Shown: piece after piece, positions 38,221 to 47,117 of the stretch
Layout: the number at the start of each line of letters is the position of its first letter
Numbering within the stretch: the stretch's first letter is position 1
DNA from: Arsukibacterium sp. MJ3
GTDB taxonomy: Bacteria > Pseudomonadota > Gammaproteobacteria > Enterobacterales > Alteromonadaceae
DNA: 64,000 bases
Direction of reading: 5' to 3'
Assembly: GCF_000987765.1 (NCBI RefSeq)
Contig: NZ_LAHP01000003.1
Span: 166,855-230,854 of the forward strand
The notes under the pieces: model-generated
What the model saw: the letters and a program-made list of their open reading frames with translations, nothing else
Told to the model about the DNA's origin: nothing
Database searches by the model: none
Position numbers and translations under genes: made by a program

Positions 38221-38325
38221 GATAATATTTCCTGTTTGGGGGTTAGGCCTCCATGCATCCCATATCCCGACCATCGCTTTCGCTTAGGCACCCCGGTACA
38301 TGTGTCGATGCATGTGTGTTATTTA
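38221..38325 (-). promoter_or_regulatory. rpsB leader, candidate S2 autoregulatory element
   Basis: The predicted transcript leader before rpsB is about 95 bases. It can form a long-range stem GATGCATG / CATGCATC (38307-38314 with 38252-38259 on plus coordinates), with G-rich segments between. Gammaproteobacterial rpsB leaders bind S2 for feedback control. I infer the same here from position and folding, without a motif match. Confidence 0.4.
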
Positions 38326-38348
38326 AAATGTAAGTTTAGTTATCGCAA
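38320..38348 (-). promoter_or_regulatory. Possible rpsB promoter
   Basis: On the minus strand TTGCGA (38343-38348) is 17 bases before TAAATA (38320-38325), with an AT-rich spacer. The -10 box is only moderate. The rest of the rpsB-map gap up to 38544 should hold the divergent map promoter, but I cannot place it confidently. Confidence 0.4.
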
Positions 38349-38544
38349 ACGCCCGACACCGACTTTTTTATAACAAAGAACCAGAAGTTATTAAAAATAA
38401 GCTTCGGCATCCGTAAAAGAAAAGTACAATGCAATTTGCTAATTTGCGGCGCGCTTTATACCATAGTAAGCTGCCAAACACAATATAACGTGTATTTTTG
38501 CAGCAGTCATATTGTCTGTAACTGCAGTAACCGAGAGAGTATCA

Positions 38545-39333
38545 ATGACAGCGAAAATTAAAACCGCCGCCGAGATTGAAAAAATGCGTGTAGCCGGCCA
38601 ATTGGCCGCAGAAGTGCTGCAAATGATTGAACCTCATGTTAAAGCCGGCGTGACCACTGACGAGCTTAACACGCTGTGCCACGATTACATTGTTAACGTG
38701 CAACAGGCCATACCCGCGCCATTAAATTACCATGGTTTTCCTAAATCAATTTGTACCTCCGTTAATCAGGTGATCTGCCACGGCATTCCTAATGATAAAG
38801 CCCTAAAAGACGGCGATTGTATCAATATTGATATTACCGTGATTAAAGAAGGCTATCATGGCGATACCTCAAAAATGTTTGTGGTAGGAAAGCCAACCAT
38901 TATGGCTGAGCGACTGATTCGAGTAACGCAGGAATGCTTGTATCTGGCGATAAAACTGGTTAAAAACGGCATCCGGCTCGGTGATATTGGCCATGCCATT
39001 CAGCAGCATGCTGAAAAACACAGTTACTCGGTGGTGCGTGAATATTGTGGCCATGGTATTGGTGCGGTGTTTCATGAAGATCCACAAGTTCTACATTATG
39101 GCAAACCCGGCACCGGCGACGTATTAAAAACCGGCATGTGTTTAACCATAGAGCCGATGATTAACGCTGGTGGCCGACATAGCAAAATGTTAAAAGATGG
39201 CTGGACAGTGGTAACCAAAGACCGCAGCTTATCTGCCCAGTTTGAACATACCTTACTGGTGACCGACAGCGGCTGTGAAGTGCTGACATTACGCCGCGAT
39301 GAGACGCTGGAACGTTATTTAACGGCAGAATAA
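38545..39333 (+). CDS. map: Methionine aminopeptidase, type I
   Basis: A 262-residue two-metal hydrolase that removes the initiator methionine from new proteins. Metal and active-site residues are visible: His in VICHGIPND, Asp in INIDITVIKEGYHGDTSKMF, His in CGHGIGAVFHEDP, Glu in LTIEPM and Glu in FEHTLLV. ATG 38545 follows GAGAG; a TTG at 38512 would add 11 residues and is less likely. It is divergent from rpsB, as in E. coli, and followed 19 bases later by glnD. Confidence 0.97.
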   Translation: MTAKIKTAAEIEKMRVAGQLAAEVLQMIEPHVKAGVTTDELNTLCHDYIVNVQQAIPAPLNYHGFPKSICTSVNQVICHGIPNDKALKDGDCINIDITVIKEGYHGDTSKMFVVGKPTIMAERLIRVTQECLYLAIKLVKNGIRLGDIGHAIQQHAEKHSYSVVREYCGHGIGAVFHEDPQVLHYGKPGTGDVLKTGMCLTIEPMINAGGRHSKMLKDGWTVVTKDRSLSAQFEHTLLVTDSGCEVLTLRRDETLERYLTAE

Positions 39334-39352
39334 TTGCTTAGCAAGGAGCCGC

Positions 39353-41977
39353 ATGACGAACGCATTGCACTTTAACCGGTCATTACCGGCTAATTATTCG
39401 CTGGATAACTATAAAACGCACTTTAGTGAATTTCATGACTGGCTGGTGCGCAGTTTTGAACATCAGCCCATCAATAGCCTGGTAAAAGCACGCGCCCGTT
39501 TTATCGATAGCGTGCTAAGCCAACTTTGGCAACATGTTGAGCTGGCAAAGGATAAAAGTGTTAGCTTAATTGCCGTTGGCGGCTATGGCCGTGGCGAGCT
39601 GCACCCGTTCTCTGACATCGACTTGCTTATTTTGTCTGAGCGACAACTCACTACTGCACAACAACAAGCCATTGCCAGCTTTATTGCCACACTGTGGGAC
39701 TTACGCCTCGAAGTCGGCCACAGTGTCCGCACACTTAAAGAAACCATTAAACTCGGTAAAGACGATATTACTATTGCCACCAACTTATTGGAAATGCGCC
39801 TACTTACCGGTAATAAAGTATTGTTTGAACAATTACAACAGGCTACCAGCGGTGACAATTTTTGGAGTAGCCAAAGTTTTTTCCAGGCAAAACGGCATGA
39901 GCAGCAGCAACGCCATGCTCAGTACCATGGTACGGCGTATAATCTTGAACCTAATTTGAAAGCCAACCCGGGTGGCCTGCGCGATATTCAAACTATTGGC
40001 TGGGTGGCAAAAAAACATTTTAATACCCGCACCATGCGCGAACTGGTAGCTTATCAATACCTGACTGAAGATGAGTATCAGGAGCTGATGGAATGCGAAG
40101 CCTACCTATGGCAAATGCGCTTTGCCCTGCATATTGAAGCGGGCCGTAATGAAAACCGGATTTTATTTGACTATCAACCGGCGGCAGCAGAGCGCCTTGG
40201 TTTTGGTGCTGATGGTAAAGCTTCGGTAGAGCGAATGATGAAACGGTTTTTCCGCACCGTACAACGGGTAAGCGAGCTAAACGAAATGCTGCTGCAGCAT
40301 TTCGAGGGCAGCATATTAAACCAGGGTAACAGCGTTAAAGTACAACAGCTTGATGATTACTTTGAGCTCAGTGGCCATTTAATTAAAGCGCGCGACAACG
40401 CAATTTTTGCCCGGCGTGACAATTTACTGCGGCTGTTTTGGCATATTGCTAATAATTCTAATATTACAGGCATTCATTCCACCACCTTGCGCTTACTGCG
40501 CCAGGTACGCCGCCGGTTAATGGGTGATTTACAAGATTATGAAGCCTGCCGCCAGCTGTTTTTAGCATTACTGCGCCATCCAAGGGGTATGGATAAAGCC
40601 ATTACCCTAATGCATCGCTATGGCATATTAGCGGCATATTTGCCGCAGTGGCGCAATATTGTCGGCCAGATGCAATTCGATTTATTTCATGCTTACACCG
40701 TTGATGAACACACCCACCGTTTACTGAAAAACCTTTACAAATACACTCAGCCAGAGCATGAAAGTGAATTTCCACTGTGTACTAATATTATGAAACGCAT
40801 GGAAAAGCCTGAACTGTTATATCTGGCGGGTATTTTTCACGATATTGCCAAAGGCCGCGGCGGTGATCACTCCGAGCTGGGTGCTATGGATGTCAGGGAA
40901 TTTGCTAAGTTGCACAAACTAAGCGAGTTTGACAGTAAGTTGGTTGCCTGGCTGGTAGAAAGCCATTTGCTTATGTCGGTTACAGCTCAGCGTCGCGATA
41001 TTCATGACCCGGCGGTTGTGGCCGAGTTTGCGGAAAAAGTACGGGACGAAACCCGGCTTAATTACCTGTATTGTTTAACGCTGGCGGATATTCGCGCTAC
41101 CAATGACAACCTGTGGAATGATTGGAAAGGCTCGTTATTACGTGAGTTATTTTTGGCGACCCAAAAAGCCTTTCGGCGTGGCTTGGAAAAGCCGATGGAT
41201 TTACGTGATCTTATTCGTGAAAACCAAAGCGAAGCCATGCCGCTGCTACTAAAACAAACCTTTATTGAAAGCGATATTTTGCAGTTATGGAGCCGCATTA
41301 AAGCCGACTATTTTGCCCGTTACAGCCCCAAACAAATTGCCTGGCATTGTGAGCATATTCTCAGGCACAAAGATCGGCATGAACCACTGGTATTAATTAG
41401 CAAAACGCCGATCCGGGGTGGCACCCAGGTTTTCATTTACACGCCGGATCAAGCCGGGTTGTTCGCCCGTTTAGTGGCCGCGCTCGACAGTAAGAAAGTG
41501 AATATTTTTGATGCCCAAATCATGACCAACAAAGATGGTTATGCCATGGATACCTTTGTTATTCTAGAACAAAACGGCGAGCCAGTAAGCTCACCCTCGC
41601 GCATTACCAGCATTAAACGGGCGCTGGAGTTGTATATTGCCGGCAAGCCTGACTTGTCGCGGCAAAAACCCCGGTTATCACGGCAAATGCGCCAGTTTAA
41701 CGTGCCGCCCAAGGTGGTATTTTTACCCGGCAATACCAAGCAGCGTACTATGGTTGAAATTGCTGCACTGGATACCCCTGGCTTGCTGGCCGATATTGGC
41801 GAGGTATTTCAGCGCTGCGGGGTGAATATTCATGCGGCCAAAATAACCACCATAGGTGAGCGGGCCGAAGACTTTTTTATGCTATCCAATGCCGACGACC
41901 AGGCATTAAGCAGTGACGAACAAAGTCAGCTTAAACGGGTACTGATTTCACAACTTTCTCAAGAAACAGAAGGCTAA
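39353..41977 (+). CDS. glnD: [Protein-PII] uridylyltransferase / uridylyl-removing enzyme
   Basis: An 874-residue nitrogen sensor that adds UMP to PII proteins when glutamine is low and removes it when glutamine is high. The nucleotidyltransferase motif is GGYGRGELHPFSDIDLLIL. A linker domain follows, then the HD hydrolase domain with GIFHDIAKGRGGDHSELGA, and two C-terminal ACT domains (VFIYTPDQAGLFARLVAAL; IAALDTPGLLADIGEVF) that bind glutamine. AAGGAG precedes the ATG. It sits in the map-glnD-dapD run seen in E. coli. Confidence 0.97.
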   Translation: MTNALHFNRSLPANYSLDNYKTHFSEFHDWLVRSFEHQPINSLVKARARFIDSVLSQLWQHVELAKDKSVSLIAVGGYGRGELHPFSDIDLLILSERQLTTAQQQAIASFIATLWDLRLEVGHSVRTLKETIKLGKDDITIATNLLEMRLLTGNKVLFEQLQQATSGDNFWSSQSFFQAKRHEQQQRHAQYHGTAYNLEPNLKANPGGLRDIQTIGWVAKKHFNTRTMRELVAYQYLTEDEYQELMECEAYLWQMRFALHIEAGRNENRILFDYQPAAAERLGFGADGKASVERMMKRFFRTVQRVSELNEMLLQHFEGSILNQGNSVKVQQLDDYFELSGHLIKARDNAIFARRDNLLRLFWHIANNSNITGIHSTTLRLLRQVRRRLMGDLQDYEACRQLFLALLRHPRGMDKAITLMHRYGILAAYLPQWRNIVGQMQFDLFHAYTVDEHTHRLLKNLYKYTQPEHESEFPLCTNIMKRMEKPELLYLAGIFHDIAKGRGGDHSELGAMDVREFAKLHKLSEFDSKLVAWLVESHLLMSVTAQRRDIHDPAVVAEFAEKVRDETRLNYLYCLTLADIRATNDNLWNDWKGSLLRELFLATQKAFRRGLEKPMDLRDLIRENQSEAMPLLLKQTFIESDILQLWSRIKADYFARYSPKQIAWHCEHILRHKDRHEPLVLISKTPIRGGTQVFIYTPDQAGLFARLVAALDSKKVNIFDAQIMTNKDGYAMDTFVILEQNGEPVSSPSRITSIKRALELYIAGKPDLSRQKPRLSRQMRQFNVPPKVVFLPGNTKQRTMVEIAALDTPGLLADIGEVFQRCGVNIHAAKITTIGERAEDFFMLSNADDQALSSDEQSQLKRVLISQLSQETEG

Positions 41978-41986
41978 ACCATCACC

Positions 41987-42811
41987 ATGTCTGATTTAAA
42001 AAGTATTATTGAACATGCATTTGAACTGCGTGCTGACATTACTCCTAGTACTGTCGCCCCGGATGTAAAGCAAGCCGTGCAACAAGCCATCGCTCTGTTA
42101 GACAGCGGCCGGGCAAGAGTTGCCGAGAAAATAGCGGGCGAATGGGTGGTACATCAGTGGTTAAAAAAAGCGGTACTACTGTCGTTTCGTATTAATGACA
42201 ACGCGGTTATGGACGGCGCTGAAAACCGTTTTTTTGACAAAGTACCGATGAAATATGCCAATTATACCGATGCGCAATTTCGTGCTGATGGCGTAAGGGT
42301 AGTACCACCGGCTGCCGTGCGTCAGGGCAGCTACATTGGTAAAAATGTGGTGTTAATGCCTAGCTATGTCAATATTGGCGCCTATGTCGGTGACGGCACC
42401 ATGGTAGATACCTGGGCTACCGTTGGCAGCTGCGCGCAAATTGGTAAGAACGTGCATTTATCTGGTGGTGTTGGTATTGGTGGAGTATTAGAACCTTTAC
42501 AAGCCAACCCCACCATTATTGAAGACAATTGCTTTATTGGTGCCCGCTCTGAGGTGGTAGAAGGCGTTATCGTAGAAGAAGGCGCAGTATTGTCAATGGG
42601 CGTCTATATCAGCCAAAGCACCCGTATTTACGATAGGGAAACCGGTGAAATTAGTTATGGCCGCATTCCGGCCGGTGCCGTGGTTGTGCCAGGCACCCTG
42701 CCCTCTAAAGATGGCAGCCATAACCTGTATGCAGCGATTATTGTTAAAAGAGTCGATGCCAAAACGCGCGCTAAAGTGGGTATTAATGCCCTACTGCGCA
42801 GTGTGGAATAG
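41987..42811 (+). CDS. dapD: Tetrahydrodipicolinate N-succinyltransferase
   Basis: A 274-residue (same as E. coli) left-handed beta-helix enzyme of lysine and diaminopimelate synthesis, using succinyl-CoA. Landmarks are [24 protein letters not shown], hexapeptide repeats from [20 protein letters not shown] and [25 protein letters not shown], and [21 protein letters not shown]. Starts nine bases after glnD. A strong terminator hairpin lies about 85 bases downstream. Confidence 0.98.
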   Translation: MSDLKSIIEHAFELRADITPSTVAPDVKQAVQQAIALLDSGRARVAEKIAGEWVVHQWLKKAVLLSFRINDNAVMDGAENRFFDKVPMKYANYTDAQFRADGVRVVPPAAVRQGSYIGKNVVLMPSYVNIGAYVGDGTMVDTWATVGSCAQIGKNVHLSGGVGIGGVLEPLQANPTIIEDNCFIGARSEVVEGVIVEEGAVLSMGVYISQSTRIYDRETGEISYGRIPAGAVVVPGTLPSKDGSHNLYAAIIVKRVDAKTRAKVGINALLRSVE

Positions 42812-42845
42812 ACTAGAGCCACCTTTAAAGCTTAGCCCCAAAATT

Positions 42846-42868
42846 AACAATTAGATCTGCCCCCCAAA
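42846..42868. repeat. Copy 2 of the dispersed GATCTGCCCCC sequence
   Basis: TTAACAATTAGATCTGCCCCC, about 19-20 of 23 bases identical to 11377-11399 and again outside genes, between dapD and its terminator. Possible remnant of a mobile-element end. Confidence 0.3.
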
Positions 42869-42893
42869 TAATTTATAGCGCTGGCAACCATCG

Positions 42894-42921
42894 AAAACGG
42901 CAGCTTAAGCTGCCGTTTTTT
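42894..42921 (+). terminator. Rho-independent terminator after dapD, possibly bidirectional
   Basis: A perfect 26-base palindrome, 13-base arms AAAACGGCAGCTT / AAGCTGCCGTTTT, followed on plus by a T-run (42915-42921). On minus only four T follow, so it may also weakly end the facing small gene. Confidence 0.9.
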
Positions 42922-42933
42922 GTCTGCTAATAC

Positions 42934-43128
42934 CTAAGCGAAAATTGTTAGCACCGCATAACCTAAAATGCCGGCAACGGCAAACATGCTATATTCCAGG
43001 CGCATTTCAAAGCGTTTTTCCGGGCCAACTGCTGCCGGTACCATTAACGCTGAAATCAGACAGGTTAAGCCGGTCAATAAAAATAGTGTCGTTAAGCCAA
43101 ATAGTAGAGCCGAGCCAAACATCGCCAT
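42934..43128 (-). CDS. Small two-helix membrane protein, hypothetical
   Basis: A 64-residue hydrophobic protein with two predicted transmembrane helices (about residues 5-31 and 46-63), joined by a short charged loop (GPEKRFEMRLEYS). I do not recognise a family. It looks real because AGGTGG sits at good distance before the ATG and it ends 13 bases from a shared terminator. The composition is like that of its neighbours. It lies between dapD and cysZ, which gives no clear clue to function. Confidence 0.6.
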   Translation of the reverse strand: MAMFGSALLFGLTTLFLLTGLTCLISALMVPAAVGPEKRFEMRLEYSMFAVAGILGYAVLTIFA

Positions 43129-43336
43129 ATACCACCTTTACTTTATTGCATTACCAAAATAAGCCGCTGCACGGCAAAAACAGCGGGCATTCTAACAAAA
43201 AGCTCAGCGGTTAAGCCAGCACTCTGCCGACAATGTTATACTCTGTAAATAAAAACCTGCACACCATCCACAAAGTTGGCAAGTTACGCCTTATACTGCT
43301 GCCATATTTGTCGACCTATTGTTAAGCGAGCCTGTA

Positions 43337-44098
43337 ATGCATTACTTTTCCCGTGGTTTAGGTTTAATACATACCAAAGGTTTGAAGCGTTTTGTCTTGG
43401 TGCCGCTGAGCATTAATGTCGTGCTATTTTCGTTAGCATTTTATTTTTTACTGCAACAAGTCAGTGCCATGGTCGCTGCCGTGCAGCATTACCTGCCGGC
43501 CTGGCTACATTGGCTGGAATATTTGTTAATTCCGCTGGGTATAATGACCTTAATTATTGGCCTGGCCTATAGCTTTACTATGGTCGCTAACTTTATTGCG
43601 GCGCCTTTTAATGGCTTGCTTAGCGAAAAGGTTGAAGCACATTTACGCGGTAAACCACTACCCGACACCGGATTAACTGATTTCATTAAAGACGCTCCAC
43701 GCATGCTGGGCCGGGAATGGCAAAAATTACGTTATGCCCTGCCACGGGCGGTTGTTATATTTGTGTTGTGTTTGTTTTTGCCGATTATTGGCCCTGTCAT
43801 ATGGTTTCTATTTACCAGCTGGTTATTAGCTATTCAGTATCTTGATTACCCATTTGATAATCATAAAATTGATTTTCACGCTATGCGGGCCCAATTACGC
43901 AGCCAACCGGCCAAAAGCTTTAGTTTTGGCATCACCGTTAACCTTGCCAGTATGCTGCCACTGGTGAATTTACTGGTTATGCCCATTGCCGTGTGTGGCG
44001 CTACGGCAATGTGGGTTGATACGCTGGCAGAGGCTCACGATCCCGCTCTGCAACAAGCCGGTGCGGTGCCTTATCGTAAACTCGACAAATACTGTTAA
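43337..44098 (+). CDS. cysZ: Sulfate transporter CysZ
   Basis: A 253-residue inner-membrane protein of the CysZ/EI24 family, a sulfate uptake channel feeding cysteine synthesis. Family landmarks are TKGLKRFVLVPLSINVVLF, NFIAAPFNGLLSEKVEA, MLGREWQKLRYALPRA, LLAIQYLDYPFDNHKIDF and the C-terminal PIAVCGATAMWVDTL. I prefer ATG 43337; a TTG at 43319 would add six residues. No other cys gene is adjacent. A decayed DUF4010 gene follows 14 bases later. Confidence 0.93.
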   Translation: MHYFSRGLGLIHTKGLKRFVLVPLSINVVLFSLAFYFLLQQVSAMVAAVQHYLPAWLHWLEYLLIPLGIMTLIIGLAYSFTMVANFIAAPFNGLLSEKVEAHLRGKPLPDTGLTDFIKDAPRMLGREWQKLRYALPRAVVIFVLCLFLPIIGPVIWFLFTSWLLAIQYLDYPFDNHKIDFHAMRAQLRSQPAKSFSFGITVNLASMLPLVNLLVMPIAVCGATAMWVDTLAEAHDPALQQAGAVPYRKLDKYC

Positions 44099-44112
44099 GA
44101 GTAACTGACAAT

Positions 44113-44790
44113 ATGAATGCCTTTGATTTTGATTTGGTTCAGAAGTTTTTAATTGCCTTACTGCTTAGTGCATTGGTCCTGCAATCACCCTTGCTGTTTA
44201 TTATGGTGGTAATCATTGTTGCGCTAGTGGCAACAGTCGCTTTTATTATGGAAAACCGGCGTTTAAACAACCACTGCATAGCTTAGTAAATAAGATTGGC
44301 AATGATGATCTGTATGCCATTCTAAAATTACTTATCGCCAGCTTTATAATTCTGCCATTACTACCAAACGAGCCGATTGACCCTTGGCAAGCACTATGAC
44401 AATCCCGAGCAAAGTGAAGTGACGGTAAAAAACCCCTTTAGCCTGATAGCCGCCATTAAATTTGGGGTATTATTTGCCATCGTATTGCTACTGGTTAAAT
44501 TGGTACAATTATTTGCACCGGCTGAAACCATGTATTTGTTGGCGGCCCTAGCCGGATTAACAGATGTTGATGCCATTACGCTGTCGATGGCTGATTATGC
44601 CCGATCCACAACAGGCGGGCTTACTCTGGCAGCAGGGGCTATTACCGTGGCAGCCTTAAGTAATACCTTGGTAAAATGTGGCATGGTAATGTTGTTAGGT
44701 AGCAAACCCTTAGCAAAAAAACTAAGCATTGCCACCCTATTTATCTGCGTTAGCGGTGGCATTAGTATTACCGTGCTCAGCGTGTTTTAA
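44113..44790 (+). pseudogene. Decayed MgtC/DUF4010 membrane protein gene
   Basis: Three pieces of one membrane protein can be read. Piece A (44113-44286) gives the MgtC-like start LVQKFLIALLLSALV, then jumps to a later helix. Near an A-run at 44252-44255 the frame shifts. Piece B (about 44253-44400) gives KPAFKQPLHSLVNKIGNDDLYAIL and LPLLPNEPIDPWQAL, then stops. Piece C (up to 44790, stop there) gives the DUF4010 C-terminus NPFSLIAAIKFG, LAGLTDVDAITLSMADYA and SNTLVKCGM. A full-length gene is about 420 codons; here about 225 remain, so at least two deletions and a frameshift have occurred. Piece C could in theory be translated from TTG 44377. Confidence 0.82.
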
Positions 44791-45223
44791 ACTGCTCCGT
44801 CAACCAGGGCAGTGCAATGGTTTCTGGCTCTAGTGTTTCGCTGGCATCAATGCGTAACATAGGGGCCAGTTCCAGCCCCTGAATGTCAAGTAACAGCTCA
44901 CGAAACTGTTCACCTGCGCTACAAAAGGTTTCGTAACTACTGTCGCCCAGGGCAATTACCGCAAAACGTTTGCCCGTTAGCAATGGAAAGCGGTTTTTCA
45001 CCTCACTGAAAAACGGAAATACATTATCCGGAATATCACCCTGTCCAGTGGTTGAGCTTATTACCAGCCAAATATCAGGTTCAAAACCGAGCACGGTATC
45101 CAAATTGGCTTCTTCATACAACGCCACTTCATAACCTAAACTGGCTAACAACGGCTCTGCCTGCTCGGCCACATATTGTGCTCCGCCGTAGACTGAACCC
45201 ACAATCAAGGCAATTTTTGTCAT
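44777..45223 (-). CDS. yqcA: Flavodoxin-like protein YqcA
   Basis: A 148-residue FMN-binding protein of the MioC/YqcA flavodoxin type, an electron carrier whose partner is not established. The phosphate loop is VGSVYGGAQYVAEQ, followed by the FMN-contacting STTGQGDIPDNVFPFF and ALGDSSYETFC. It is the last gene of yqcC-truC-yqcA, the same order as in E. coli, and its ATG overlaps the truC stop by four bases. It faces the DUF4010 remnant with a 14-base overlap. Confidence 0.92.
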   Translation of the reverse strand: MTKIALIVGSVYGGAQYVAEQAEPLLASLGYEVALYEEANLDTVLGFEPDIWLVISSTTGQGDIPDNVFPFFSEVKNRFPLLTGKRFAVIALGDSSYETFCSAGEQFRELLLDIQGLELAPMLRIDASETLEPETIALPWLTEQFKTR

Positions 45224-46017
45224 TTTTCCTCCGGGAAATGTGCAGCAAATTGCTGCTGATAATACGTTTCATCAATTGGCCATCCAAATTGAATAAACAA
45301 CTTCTCAAGTTCGCTCAAACCGGCGCTTAATAATACAGTTTCGCCGCTAACCGGATGCGGCAATTGTAATTGCTTCGCCACCAGCAGTAAACGCCGACAA
45401 TTAAAGTGTTGTTTAAACAAAGCATTATGCTTGCCGTCACCATGGCTGGTATCACCAACAATCGGATAGCGTAAATGGGCTAAATGCCGGCGTAGTTGAT
45501 GCTTACGGCCCGTTAGCGGTTGCAGTGCAACTAATGAATAACGCGCCGCTGGATATTTACTTACCGCAATGGCCAACTCAACTTGCTGTAACGGCTTAAA
45601 ACGGGTAACAGCTTGCTGTGGATCTTTGTCAGTTTGGCTGAATTTGTCCGCTATTTTATCTAGCTGCTCTTTTAGCGGGTAATCTACTTCACCGCCCTCT
45701 GGTAAATAACCACGCACTATTGCCAGATAATGTTTACGCCATAACCGTTGTTCTTGTTGCTGACTTAGCAACCTGGCCACGTCACTGGATAACGCAAACA
45801 ACAATACGCCAGAGGTGGGCCGGTCTAACCGGTGTACCGGAAAGACATGCTGGCCAAGCTGATCCCGTAATGTTTGCATTACAAACACTGTTTCATGCTT
45901 ATCTAAAAACGAACGATGAACCAACATGCCACTGGGTTTATCCACCGCGACCAAGTACTGATCCCTGAAAATGATGTTAAGCGGCTGTTGAAGTAAAAAA
46001 GGCTCGGCAAAGCTCAT
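45220..46017 (-). CDS. truC: tRNA pseudouridine(65) synthase
   Basis: A 265-residue RluA-family enzyme that isomerises U65 of tRNA(Ile1) and tRNA(Asp) to pseudouridine. The catalytic Asp is in PVHRLDRPTSGVLLFAL; VAVDKPSGMLVHRS precedes it and QPLTGRKHQLRRHLAHLRYPIVGD follows. There is no S4 domain, consistent with TruC. It overlaps yqcC and yqcA by four bases on each side, so the three are tightly coupled. Confidence 0.95.
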   Translation of the reverse strand: MSFAEPFLLQQPLNIIFRDQYLVAVDKPSGMLVHRSFLDKHETVFVMQTLRDQLGQHVFPVHRLDRPTSGVLLFALSSDVARLLSQQQEQRLWRKHYLAIVRGYLPEGGEVDYPLKEQLDKIADKFSQTDKDPQQAVTRFKPLQQVELAIAVSKYPAARYSLVALQPLTGRKHQLRRHLAHLRYPIVGDTSHGDGKHNALFKQHFNCRRLLLVAKQLQLPHPVSGETVLLSAGLSELEKLFIQFGWPIDETYYQQQFAAHFPEEK

Positions 46018-46334
46018 ACGTCACCTGAAAATGTTTGGTCAAGCCGGTGAATAATCTGCAGCAATGGGGTCATACGTTGCCCATACGTTTTAAAGGCTTC
46101 TTCTGCCATAGGCAATATACTAACGTTAGTCGGCAATGGCCGCTGTGCCGCAAGTAGCGCCTGAATTTTTGGCAGAAAAATAAATTGCAGCCATTGCTCA
46201 AGACGCAGCGTATCACAGCAAAAAGGCATTTCACTGGCCATTGCCACATCGCTGGCAGGCACAGAACTCCACAATTGCCGCTGCTGTAATTCGGTTTCAA
46301 GTTGAATAAGTAAATACTTTACTGCATCTGACAT
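46014..46334 (-). CDS. yqcC: YqcC family protein
   Basis: A 106-residue protein of the YqcC (DUF446) family, function unknown. Typical features are LQFIFLPKIQALLAAQRPLP, which matches the family's W-L-Q-F-I-F-L-P core, and MPFCCDTLRLEQWLQ before it. ATG 46334 has GAGGT upstream; the longer frame to 46367 is not supported. First gene of yqcC-truC-yqcA. Confidence 0.9.
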   Translation of the reverse strand: MSDAVKYLLIQLETELQQRQLWSSVPASDVAMASEMPFCCDTLRLEQWLQFIFLPKIQALLAAQRPLPTNVSILPMAEEAFKTYGQRMTPLLQIIHRLDQTFSGDV

Positions 46335-46443
46335 AACGACCTCGTTGTAAGCTGCGCAGTTTACCACAAGCTAAAGCGTCAACCAGCCCTTGTAAACCAA
46401 CTCATAAGCCAGCATTATCAGGTTATATCTTTAGGAGTGAAGT

Positions 46444-46740
46444 ATGGGTTCAGTATTACTACTGCTGTTAATCAGCACTATTTGTTATCTATTTTGGTTA
46501 CAGCGAAAACAAGATGAACGCGCGTTATTATTGGCCAAGCAACTTTGTCAGCAGCAACAATTGCAAATGCTCGATTGCGGTCGAACGGGTCATAGTTTTC
46601 GGAAGATCAGTGCAAGATTACGTTTTATAACCTTATATCAGGTTGATTTTAGCAGTGATGGCGAAAGCCGCTATCAAGCCGAATTGCTATTAAGCGGTAT
46701 GCGTTTGGCCGCATTTAATTTACCGGCTTATCGCATTTAA
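46444..46740 (+). CDS. DUF3301 protein, membrane anchored
   Basis: A 98-residue protein with one N-terminal transmembrane helix (about residues 2-19). A cytoplasmic domain follows with the DUF3301 pattern AKQLCQQQQLQMLD, a basic middle section (SFRKISARLRF) and YQVDFSSDGESRYQAELLLSG. Function is unknown. AGGAG lies upstream of the ATG. Its end overlaps the convergent Mpo1-like gene by four bases. Confidence 0.82.
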   Translation: MGSVLLLLLISTICYLFWLQRKQDERALLLAKQLCQQQQLQMLDCGRTGHSFRKISARLRFITLYQVDFSSDGESRYQAELLLSGMRLAAFNLPAYRI

Positions 46741-47054
46741 CAAGGTGGCATTTTGTGTTTTAGCTGACCCGTTATAAAATCTTTTAGCATTACCCAGTCA
46801 GCAGCCAGACTGTAAAATGGATACTGAAACGTTGCGGGCTTATTGTGCTCAAATATAAAATGGCCAAGCCAGGCAAAGCCATAACCAATGACCGGTAGCG
46901 CCCACAACCACAACCATTGTTGGCTTATAAGCGCAAACAACACTACCGCTATGACCAAGCTACTACCAAGGTAATGCAACGCCCGGCATACTGGATGGCG
47001 ATGCTCACTCAGATAATAAGGATAAAACTGCTTAAAGCTGGCAAATTGCGGCAT
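46737..47054 (-). CDS. Mpo1-like (DUF962) membrane protein
   Basis: A 105-residue membrane protein of the DUF962/Mpo1 family. Yeast Mpo1 is an iron-dependent dioxygenase that shortens 2-hydroxy fatty acids; bacterial roles are unproven. Conserved parts are YYLSEHRHPVCRALHYLGSSLV and GYGFAWLGHFIFEHNKPATFQYPFYSLAADWVM, which contain the histidines proposed to bind iron. It has two to three transmembrane helices. Convergent with the DUF3301 gene. Confidence 0.85.
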   Translation of the reverse strand: MPQFASFKQFYPYYLSEHRHPVCRALHYLGSSLVIAVVLFALISQQWLWLWALPVIGYGFAWLGHFIFEHNKPATFQYPFYSLAADWVMLKDFITGQLKHKMPPC

Positions 47055-47117
47055 GGCGGCGCTCTGTTTTTAAGTTTATTTCGCTTTAATTATTATTTTA
47101 TCAAACTATTCTTCTGC

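Noticed and set aside
44377..44790. Independent 137-residue membrane protein gene
   Set aside because: It starts at TTG without a ribosome site and aligns only with the C-terminal part of DUF4010 proteins; upstream frames carry the rest, so it is a fragment.
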